Shown here: piece after piece, positions 30,301 through 42,300 of the stretch
How the letters are laid out: each line of letters starts with the position of its first letter
How positions within the stretch are numbered: the stretch's first letter is position 1
Assembly: GCF_964355755.1 (NCBI RefSeq)
Contig: NC_092675.1
Span: 10,677,312-10,741,311, forward strand
Length of the DNA stretch: 64,000 nucleotides
Direction: 5' to 3'
DNA from: Antedon mediterranea
Taxonomy: Eukaryota > Echinodermata > Crinoidea > Comatulida > Antedonidae
Made by a program: the position numbers and the translations under genes
Notes under the pieces: model-generated
The model's database searches: none
Seen by the model: the letters and a program-made list of their open reading frames with translations, nothing else
What the model was told of the DNA's origin: nothing

Positions 30301-33300
30301 ATGTGCATTCTGATAGGTAAGACAGCAGCTCTATCATTTTTGTTTTAATGATAACGAATGGGAAGATGTGCAGTCTGATAGGTAAGATAGCAGCTCTGTC
30401 ATGTTTTGTTTTTATGATAACGAATGGGAAGATGTGCATTCTGATAGGTAAGAAAGCAGCTCTATCATGTTTTGTTTTTATGATAACGAATGGGAAGATG
30501 TCCATTCTGATAGGTAAGACAGCAGCTCTGTCATGTTTTGTATTTATGATAACGAATGGGAAGATGTGCAGTCTGATAGGTAAGACAGCAGCTCTGTCAT
30601 GTTTTGTATTTATGATAACGAATGGGAAGATGTGCTGTCTGATAGGTAAGACAGCAGCTCTATCATGTTTTGTTTTTATGATAACGAATGGGAAGATGTC
30701 CATTCTGATAGGTAAGACAGCAGCTCTGTCATGTTTTGTATTTATGATAACGAATGGGAAGATGTGCAGTCTGATAGGTAAGACAGCAGCTCTGTCATGT
30801 TTTGTATTTATGATAACGAATGGGAAGATGTGCTGTCTGATAGGTAAGACAGCAGCTCTATCATGTTTTGTTTTTATGATAACGAATAAGAAGATGTGCA
30901 GTCTGATAGGTAAGATAGCAGCTCTATCATGTTTTGTTTTTATGATAACGAATGGGAAGATGTGCTGTCTGATATGTAAGATAGCAGCTCTATCATGTTT
31001 TGTTTTTATGATAACGAATGGGAAGATGTGCAGTCTGATAGGTAAGATAGCAGCTCTGTCATGTTTTGTATTTATGATAACGAATGGGAAGATGTGCAGT
31101 CTGATAGGTAAGACAGCAGCTCTGTCATGTTTTGTATTTATGATAACGAATGGGAAGATGTGCAGTCTGATAGGTAAGACAGCAGCTCTATCATGTTTTG
31201 TTTTTATGATAACGAATAAGAAGATGTGCAGTCTGATAGGTAAGATAGCAGCTCTATCATGTTTTGTTTTTATGATAACGAATGGGAAGATGTGCTGTCT
31301 GATATGTAAGACAGCAGCTCTATCATGTTTTGTTTTTATGATAACGAATAAGAAGATGTGCAGTCTGATAGGTAAGATAGCAGCTCTATCATGTTTTGTT
31401 TTTATGATAACGAATGGGAAGATGTGCTGTCTGATATGTAAGACAGCAGCTCTATCATGTTTTGTTTTTATGATAACGAATAAGAAGATGTGCAGTCTGA
31501 TAGGTAAGATAGCAGCTCTATCATGTTTTGTTTTTATGATAACGAATGGGAAGATGTGCTGTCTGATATGTAAGATAGCAGCTCTATCATGTTTTGTTTT
31601 TAGTCGCGTGGAAGCGACTCTATAGTTCACTATGTCGGTCGGTCGGTCTGTCTGTCTGTCGGTCTGTCTGTCTGTCTGTCCGGTATCACTATGCGTTTTA
31701 TCGCTTTATGACCTTATCTTGATATCAGTTTAATCTAGCTAAGTCAATTTTTCACAGAATATTCCTTATGGCCAGGAATCGATGTGGTTATGTTTTCACG
31801 GTGCGCAATAAAAAATTACGCGGTCTACGCACGATTTAACGAAATCACGTTTGTAATCATATCTTAACAACCATGAATCACAATTAAATAAAATTTGGTA
31901 CTCATAAATTTCAGGGCATAAATCATCATATGGCAATACAATTACGTGCGTAGCGCATGTAACGCATGCGTACGCGCGCTTAAAATTTTCAAAATTTATT
32001 TTCGATGAAATAAGAGTACGTTTCAGGCAATTTTAAGCGTTTACAAAATTGCCATGAGTGCACAGATTTTTGCGCGCGCACTGCGCGTTAAATGTTATTG
32101 CGCACTCATTTTGCCCGATTTCTGTTTTCTTGACTTACTTTTCAACTCGAAATTACGTTATACGAGCACGTCAAAAGTGACAGGCTACGCACGTGTAAAT
32201 TAAAAAAATATAAATGTTTTTAAACATTTCAACATTTTTAAACATGTTCAGTAATTTCGGTCAGTATAGTTCACTATGTCGGTCAGTCCGTCTGTCTGTC
32301 GGTCTGTTTGTCTGTCGGTCCGGTATCACTATGCATTGTAGCACGCGACTTAATGGCTGTTGGCCTTGTTATGATAACGAATGGGAAGATGTGCTGTCTG
32401 ATATGTAAGATAGCAGCTCTATCATGTTTTGTATTTATGATAACGAATGGGAAGATGTGCTGTCTGATAGGTAAGACAGCAGCTCTATCATGTTTTGTTT
32501 TTATGATAACGAATGGGAAGATGTGCAGTCTGATAGGTAAGATAGCAGCTCTGTCATGTTTTGTTTTTATGATAACGAATGGGAAGATGTGCTGTCTGAT
32601 AGGTAAGATAGCAGCTCTATCATGTTTTGTTTTTATGATAACGAATGGGAAGATGTGCTGTCTGATATGTAAGATAGCAGCTCTATCATGTTTTGTTTTT
32701 ATGATAACGAATGGGAAGATGTGCTGTCTGATAGGTAAGATAGCAGCTCTATCATGTTTTGTTTTTATGATAACGAATGGGAAGATGTGCTGTCTGATAT
32801 GTAAGATAGCAGCTCTATCATGTTTTGTTTTTATGATAACGAATGGGAAGATGTGCTGTCTGATAGGTAAGATAGCAGCTCTATCATGTTTTGTTTTTAT
32901 GATAACGAATGGGAAGATGTGCTGTCTGATATGTAAGACAGCAGCTCTATCATGTTTTGTTTTTATGATAACGAATGGGAAGATGTGCTGTCTGATAGGT
33001 AAGATAGCAGCTCTATCATGTTTTGTTTTTATGATAACGAATAAGAAGATGTGCAGTCTGATAGGTAAGATAGCAGCTCTATCATGTTTTGTTTTTATGA
33101 TAACGAATAAGAAGATGTGCTGTCTGATAGGTAAGACAGCAGCTCTATCATGTTTTGTTTTTATGATAACGAATGGGAAGATGTGCTGTCTGATATGTAA
33201 GACAGCAGCTCTATCATGTTTTGTTTTTATGATAACGAATGGGAAGATGTGCTGTCTGATAGGTAAGATAGCAGCTCTATCATGTTTTGTTTTTATGATA

Positions 33301-36300
33301 ACGAATAAGAAGATGTGCAGTCTGATAGGTAAGACAGCAGCTCTATCATGTTTTGTTTTTATGATAACGAATGGGAAGATGTGCTGTCTGATATGTAAGA
33401 CAGCAGCTCTATCATGTTTTGTTTTTTTGTGATTTAATTTTGGCTCAATGATGTATGTTTGTTTTATTATTCAGTGATGATGTTGTTAGCAGTAACCCAG
33501 AGAGTTTAGGACAGCAAATAATGCGGTCAGCAAACAAGTTGTCAAGGAGGAATCTGTCAGGTCTAGTAAAATCACCCAAGTCACCGCGAGAGGTAACCAT
33601 ACACATTTTTCATAACCTACTGTAAAACCTTGAAAAGCGAGGCTTTCTTTTAGGATTCTTAGGTGTGCTTTTTTTTTAGATGGGCTTCTTTTTTAAATGA
33701 ATGCTCTAAATTTTGTAAATTGCTACTACGATAATATGATTTTTTAGACATTCTCTACCAATTTTACACATTTGCCAAAAAGCAGATAATTGAAGAAGAT
33801 ACAAGATGCAATCAAAGTACCATTTGCAAAACAACAAATTTGTAGAATAAATATTTGAGGCTTGATTGTTGAGATTATTAAGGGATGTAAGGTCATATTG
33901 ATATAACACGATCATACATTTCTATTCCTTTGACATTATACAGTACATTCAAAAAGAAGCGTTTAGCGTGTGACTGTAATTTAATATGAGTCTATCTGAT
34001 CCTTGTGTAACATTTAATAGGAGAGTTTAAGATCCAAACCTTTTTGCAACTTTAATACAGTAATTGGCCAAATGGTTGTAATTGTATTTTGTCTTGTACT
34101 CCAGTGAGCAGTATCATAAAAAATGTCCATAATAATTATGTACATTATTGTACATTATTGCACATTATAGGTAAATGTGAACTTCACTAGTATTAGATAG
34201 GGATTAGAGAATGACATCAACAATGCCTTGAAATAGTTTGACCTGTAGCAAAAAGTATAGTTGTTATAATTAAGCAAACACATTCCCTCCTTTCATATAG
34301 TTAATTTCTGTTGAAACCTACCTAAGGCGGATGGCTAAGGCATACAAAGGCAAAGAAGCAGAGCATACAATCCAAATATCTGTAGCAACTCAGACTGAAC
34401 GAGGTATACAATACATTTTAATAATTAAATTTGATATGATAACTCTACATTAAATTATATTTTAATATTTAATATATGTTACAATACTGACATCTGTGGA
34501 GCAGTGAGCCCTGAAAATAATCCAATACATGCTACAGTATAGAAGCCATTAGATAGTACTGTAAAACCCCACAATTACCATGGGCGCTTGTCGAATGGCA
34601 TGTGATGCCTACTTCACCAATCAAAAGAGAGAGATACACTCAGGTGTGTTTAAAACAAATTTGTTGAACTAAGTATTAGTACTTTCAAAAATTCCATGTC
34701 AAAATAAGGGTAAAATGAGTGTAGATTTTCTGGGGCTTCTAATGAGACAATGAAGCTCTATAGCTCGTAAGCCAGAATAAATAAAGCTTATTTTTATATG
34801 CAGTTCAAGAAGCAGAAATTAGATTCTTAAAAGAATCTTTGCTTGAAAAGAATGATGAAATAGCATCAATGACAGACAGTGAAGGTAGCAGTTTGAGTAC
34901 CATTGTTACTTCATGTAAGACAAATTGTATTCCTATTTTTTGTGTGAAGATTTAATCAAGTCATTTCTGGTAATGAAGGATTTTTTAATGATAAAAAGGA
35001 CAGAGAAAATGAATCATACAGTACTTTACTTAAAATGAAATAAAAGGTTTTAATTATTTGTCACTGTGACAAATAATTTACCTATTGATTCTGTCAGAAT
35101 TTGTAAATTAGATTGGTACCTCTAATATGGTATCTGGTTTTACTGCACATCCAACCATACACTTTAAGAAATCAGAAGATTCCTCTAGGTTGCTATGTCG
35201 TAGACTATATTGATATTCCTTTCAGCCCCTAAAGTTGAGAGACAACACACAGCAACTTCACCACACTTACCACTACCCAAGTTACAGAAACTTCTTGTGA
35301 AGACATACTGTGGAAAGGCTGGGCTAACAGACCAAAATATTTGTAGTTTGAAGAACCGACTTGCATCCCTTCAACAACAGGTAAAGATGGCATATTATAT
35401 ACAATAGCATTAAAACAGGTATTTGCCATACTTACTCTACTCAATTATTTCTTGAAATTGTACTTTTGTGTTTATTTGTATGAAAGGTATAATAAATCCA
35501 AAGGCGATTTACTGAAAAAATGACAATGCTTTGGGCATCAGTCAATGGAGATACAAAACAAAATAAGCATAAAAAGTAAAAAAAAATGAAATGATAAAGT
35601 AAAACAGCCAGAAAATTTGCAGTGCAAGTCACTATAAAAAAAAATAGGTCTGTCTGTTTCAAAGAAATTGGCTATAATAAGAGGTTTCATGTAAACAGCA
35701 TAAATGGAGGAATTTTAAAAAGGTATACTTTGCGAGTATTGACCGCATGATTTAGGAAGAGATAGCAGGGGACAAAGGCAAAACAGCTGTTAGTATGGTT
35801 CGTTATTCAATCCATGCGATTGGTATATAACACTATATTTTGTGTTGTTAGGTTATAGCAACAAAAAGATCAAAGCGCATTCTTCAACAATCTGTGGAAC
35901 AGTTGACTGCAAAATGTGAGCTACTACAAGCTGATTTGAGCCTATCCAATCAAAGGTTGAAGATAAGCAAAGAAACCATAAAAGTACATATCTCTACTAT
36001 ACATATACACAACATAAAGTATTTTTTTCACAAGTAATGTGGCATGCAAACCACTGTTTATTTACTATTTGTTTACCCTATTACAAAGTATTAGGATTTT
36101 ATGATACCACAAACGATTTTGTATTGAATAAATTTTCATTGAAAAAAGTAGTTTTTCAGAATGAGTGAAAAATAAATTGCCATGTGACCACAGATTTATG
36201 CAAATTACCATTCTTTTCAATAGCCTCCCCCTTTTCCTTTAAAAGATCTTACAGTACACCGTGAAAGGGTTACCACTTTTATACTATCTTGTTTTTTTTT

Positions 36301-39300
36301 TCTTTTTTCTCCAGAGGTTGACACGAGAAGTTGAGCAGAACAATGATGAAGCAGAACTTGTCAGACAACAAGTTGAAATGTGCTGCAAAAGACAAACAAG
36401 CAGCACAAAACAACCCAAGCATACTGACACTGATTGGAAAGAACTGGAATTACGTGCTAAGGTATCTTGCATTCACAATCCTTAAATTAAGAAGCCTGAA
36501 ATGGAGTTTTGCTTGCTTTTCAGGGTCCTGGGTGCAAATCAAAGAAATCTAGATGCTGAGGTCCGGGGATTAAAGGGTTTTCTGTGGCTGCGACACTATT
36601 AGTTCCACATCCCTTAAACTTTTTGATTTTTAGCCAACAGGAAGGGTAACATCTGACTAATTACTCAACACCAGATGCAAAGCTACTCCACAGTAGTTAC
36701 AAACAATTACAATAATGATGTTATTATTAAAATAAAAAATTATTGATATGTAGATTGTGTAATTGTCCTCCTTGTCCTCCTAGAATGCATTGTTGTATTT
36801 TCCTGGGTGGTCAACTATTCCATACATTAATTTGAAATACTGTTTACATTCAGAACCAGTCTATTGAATTATCACAACGGAATGTGGTGGTGAAAACGCT
36901 TAAAAGTGAGATTGAATCACAGGCTCAGCAGATAAAGACTCTTCAAGATAGGCAAGTTACAGGGGTGTCTAGAAAACTCAGATCTAGAAAACTCAGATCT
37001 CAGATATATCTGAGTTGTCTAGATCTAGCTTGTTTGAATACTACAGTATTTTGCTGCAGTATTTTACTTTTTCTTACTAATAATATTAATTATTGTAACT
37101 TGTAGTAGCAGCCTACGACTTAAATCATAAAGAAATACAGTATACACCTTTTGAAATGTAGGCTTAGCATTTAGGCCTAGCCTAGCTAAGCAAACTCAAT
37201 TCAAGGCTCAATGTGTATGTGCTATCGCGATGTATCGCGAAGAGTAGGCCTGGCCCTACTAGTAGGCTAGAAAGTGGTCAACTCGTACCCAAAATAACTC
37301 GTACCTATTCCCAACTTGGCTAACTTGTACCCACACCAACTCGTACATACCTAATTTTTAAGCCTACATTTTAACGGTAACGTGCACTGTATTTTTTTTA
37401 TGATTTAAGCCGTAGGCCACTTCTACATTTTACAATATTAGTAAGAAAACGTAAGTGACAGTAATCAGTTTTAATAATACTCTATTATTTCAAATTACCT
37501 ACCTTCTGAATAATAATTGAATGACCCAATGACCTACCAACCAATCATTTGATGATCTGATATTGATATCTGAGTTTTCTAGACACCCAAGTTACAGTGC
37601 TACATGATGCATTTGATTTATTAGTAAATTAAAAATAGGTGTATTAAGCTTTATGTTTAAAAAATCTTGAAATTAAAATTCCCTCTAAATAAAGATATCA
37701 TTTTAGTGTATAAGGATTTTACTTTACATGGTACACACATTTTTTTCTACCAATGAATTTGGGTTTCAAAAGATTAAAAAATATTAAAATTGAATAGTCA
37801 CTCCACATTCAATCATCTAATTAATTGTGTGGTCTTGGCACATGTCGAACACATACTGTGTACTACTGTTGGCATCTAGTGCTCCAGTGGAGTAGAACAG
37901 TGTGCACCTCATGTTGATTTTCGAAACAACGTTGCAGGGCAAAAATTCTTTTATTTAATATAAGTATTCTTACTTTATGAAATATATTAGGATTAGTCAT
38001 AATGAACGTGATCTAAATCAAAAGAGGTCACTTATGGAAGATTTGAGAGCTAGAGTGAAAGCCTCCACCAATAAAGACAAGTCAGACAATGTCTATCTGG
38101 TAAGTAATCTTTAGTTTCTTCTGAAGCATAATAGATGTTAATACTGTGGCTGGTAACCCAATTAGATCAAATTTACCAAACATCAAACCATATCTATATT
38201 TTCATAAAGATTCAATAAATACAAGCCGTCACCCAATTAGAGTAAATTTACCATCTATAATTGCATAATGTTGTAATCTGATGTAAAACAGGTTTAATTG
38301 CGACAACAATTAATTGAGTGTAGCTGGCTGACGAGCAGTTTGTTTACGCAGAACATAAATAAAGGATAAACAAAATTATTGTAGTTGAACCTTCTTTGTG
38401 TACAGTATAACAGAATCCAAAAGCAACATAAATATAAATTCCAGTCGAGATTCTCTTTGCACAATATGTGGAGAATAATTTTTCCTACTATTAACACAGG
38501 ATATGGAACTGATAGTTTTAAGTATATTTTTCTTGTTGGGAGATAATCATGAAGTTGGACCTTGTATTTAAAAACATCACTTTCTACACACCATGATACT
38601 CCTAAAACTTTTTCAACTGGGAGTTTGTTTTGTTTGTTTATTAATTTTTTCCACACACATCAATATACATTTTACTTAAATATTTAGATATTAAAAAAAG
38701 TATGATGAGTGTGGAAGGTGACCAAATAAGTTGAAAACTTTAGAATTTAGTTTGGATACCCAGACAAGCACACGGGAGAAAAATTATCACTTAAACAATA
38801 ATTACAGATAAATATACGAAAATGATTATACAAATGAAGCGTTTAAGTTAGAAACCATTAATTGTAACAGGAGTCAATCAGATTACAGACCGACCGAGTT
38901 AAGTTGAACGCATCAAAAAATAATATTTAAAAACAAAATAAATAAATAAAACTAAAGATGTATTGTCCCTTGAAACACAAAAAAATGAAGGTCAAAATAT
39001 TCTAAATTTAAAGTGGCCATATCAAAGTAATATTAAAGTTTAAGTCGAAAATTTGAGCCAAAAACAACAAGTTTACGTAATTAACAGGTAAATTAGTTTG
39101 ATTACATTTCATGTGGAAAATCGTCACGAGCGAAAGTAGATTTCAAACCATGAGTATGCATTAATATGTATATGCTAAATTAGGATTGTTTACAACTCGA
39201 ATTAAGAAGGTATTTTCACACAGATCATGAGGAAGTTTTATGATTATGCATACAGAGTAGCCAAACAAGCACGTTTCATTATGGGATATGTTTTGATTGA

Positions 39301-42300
39301 AAACTTTGACTGGAAGTCAAAGTTATTTTTTAAACAAAAAAACGTCTGTATTTCAGTTAATTTTTTTTTTTCCAAAAATTTTTGGTGATAGTTAATAACT
39401 ATTATGATACTTCAAAATGACCCACCTTTTTTCGAAATCTTTTATTTTTTATTTTTTTGGAATTAGTCAAAGGGACAATACATCTTTAAGAAATATAGTA
39501 AAAAATTATAGAATATATTATGTAAATCCAAATATAAATAATTTACAATTCATTTAAAACTCTTTAAATCCAATACAAAAAAATATCAAAAGAAGGAAAG
39601 AGGAGACTACTCACCATACACTGAGACCAAGAGGCTTTTATAATGATATTTAAATGATGAAAGAGAATGTTTATTTTTTAAAGAAGGGGAGATATTTTTC
39701 CATAATTTTGGGCCATTGTACAGAATTGAAGAGCGTCTGAGTTTAGAATTTGATAGATCGCTTAAGAAATTTGTCTGGGAGAATCGTGTATTATATGAGT
39801 GGAGTTCGGATGCGTTAGTAAATAAAGAACAAACATAAGGTGGTAATGTTTTTTTAGTAAGACGAAACATAAAAGTGTTAGTTAATAGTTTATTTAAATC
39901 ATAAATATTTAGAACATTTTAATAATGAAAAAATAATTTAGAATAAGAATTAATTGGTGCCCCTGCACAAATTCTGACAATTCTTTTTGTAGTTTAAAAA
40001 TACGATCAAGTTTAGTACTTGTCCAGGGGAAGAGTGTTTTAAATTATTAATAATACTAACATTTCTAGAAATAATATTACTAACTTTATTTAAATGTGGT
40101 TTCCAAGTTAAATTAGCGTCAATAGTAACACCGAGAAATTTAGTTTCATTGACGCGAGAAATAAGATGATTATCAATAAATAAGTTATCAAAAGTAAGAT
40201 TTCCCTTTGTGCGATTAAAAATAATATAGTTAGTTTTAAAGACAATTTATTTAACTTAAACTTAAGAGAACGTTTATTTTTGTGAGAAAAAAATATGTTA
40301 ATAACATCTGCAAACAAAACAAAATGAAGGAGATTTGAGCAATTTGAAATATTATTTACGTAAATTAAAAATAACAAAGGACCAAGTATGGAGTCTTGGG
40401 GTACACGATATTTACTGTAAGATAATTTAGAATTAAACGAATTGACAGACGTGAAGTGGGTCAGTCTTTATGTTTATATCAAGCACTAACTTCCCTTGTT
40501 CAGATTCTGGAATACTATCAACTATCAATCAAGTATCCAGCGCCTCCAACTGTTGCAAAATACAGCTGCTAGGATTATAACACTAACAGGGACAGGCAAG
40601 TTTTAACACATCACTCCAGTTTTACAGGAGTTGCATTGGCTCCCTATCCGATATAGGAGTATTTTCAAGATACTCCTGATTGCATTCAAGACACTAAATG
40701 GTGAAGGTCCAGATTACCTTCGCGAGCTGCTCATTTGGTACATACCTTCTCGAAGACTTCGATCCGGTGACAAGTTTCTCCTTGTTGAGCCAAGATCTGC
40801 ACGTTCATGGGGGTCTTTTTCTGTTTCAGCTCCTCGTCTGTGGAATCGGTTATCTTTACACATTCGTTCAAGCAAGTCTACTGATGTTTTCAAGAGTGCG
40901 CTTAAGACACATCTGCTGTCGGCTGCTTTTGGCAATTTGTAAGATTTACTTTGTTTAGCTATTTACCCACATCACTGAGAACACCTGTGAGTTATGTACT
41001 GGCTGGTCTATGCACCGTAAATTGCTGGTAAACGGAAGCAGTGATGTGGGTTTGATTGGTCTTGTTTATTTTTTTGGTTTTTGTCAAATTTATCAATTGT
41101 ATTTAGGTTTAAGGTTAAAATGTTTCATTGTTTTTCACAAGCGCCTTGAGCACTTTAGTGGATATGTGCGCTGTATAAATCTTATTATTATTTCCTGTTG
41201 TTTGATATCCATTTATGTAATCTCAATCCAGCTTGTGCATACATATAACTTCGGCTTCAGTGCGAAGAGACCTTAAACCATTGTCAACATAGAAATCGTT
41301 TCGTATGAAGTCAGCTGCTACTTTTCCTTATTGTTTTTCGCCATCATCCGCAGCACGTTTAAGACCAAAGTTCCTGTCTAAATCTCAACAGAATACCCAA
41401 TAAACTATTAGCTTGATTTGGACCTGGTTCAAAGAAGTACCTTTATGTCACTAAACAGTCAAAAACAACTCTAATTTTACCAGGCTTTTTTGGATGATAA
41501 ACCCCAGTGTGAGGCACATAGTTGACTTTACCAACAACTGGATTCTTGTTCTTTGGTACTTCTTCGGCACACTCTCTCAAAACATCTGTCATGAATACAA
41601 AATAATCTTTCTTAAAATCAGGTTCTTTGGAAAATATTTTCATTAAATTACTAAATCTTGTCATCTCGCTTACGTATGTTGTTGCTTATTACATCAAAAA
41701 AAATTCCAAACAGACATCGAAACGCCCAAATTTCTGTCAACAAAATCAGGCTCCATCATCTCCCTTACTTTAGCTGGTCCTCTCCTCCTGCATCTCTTGG
41801 TCTAATAACGCGAGGAACATTATTACCAATAAGCAATGCTACAGGTACATCAGACATGTACAGTATGGCACAACTTCATCAGCTTAAGATGATCCCACTT
41901 ACTCGCAACATCAGGAGTTGCTATCTGTGATCTGTCTGCTGGTATGCTGTCTCTATTATACACTGAAGGAAGGCTAAATGGATGCAAATTGTGCGAATGA
42001 CGAACTCACAACATTTTTTAAGTAGGATGACACTATCGATCTCCATTTACTCTCAATGTAAGTAGGTAACCTTACAATGTTCTGCTGTATAATTAAGCAC
42101 ACCCAAGTCAGGAATTGTTTTTGCGCTGCAACCACTTCATTAACAAAATCTGAGAAGTCCAGAAAATCAACATAGTCCCTTCCATTTATCTTTGGTCAAG
42201 CATCCAACTTTTTTAGGAAAGCCCTCGCTACTACAGAACTGTGAACATACCGATTTCGGAGCTCCGTTCTTGGTTCCAAGTAACAAGTAATTACTAACTA

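Noticed and set aside
30284-31630. A 448-residue minus-strand ORF ([15 protein letters not shown] repeats) and long plus-strand ORFs (MITNGKMC...LSCFVF repeats) across the array
   Set aside because: The repeat unit is 66 bp, a multiple of three, so any frame that is open once stays open. These frames are by-products of the exon-20-derived minisatellite. They have no start context or splice support, and open frames occur on both strands.
28705-33426. A CRISPR-like or bacterial repeat system
   Set aside because: Units are contiguous 66-bp tandem copies with no unique spacers, they lie in an animal intron, and their origin from the adjacent exon is visible.
40714-40935. Minus-strand ORF opposite the LINE tail
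   Set aside because: A shadow of the plus-strand RT C-terminal domain.
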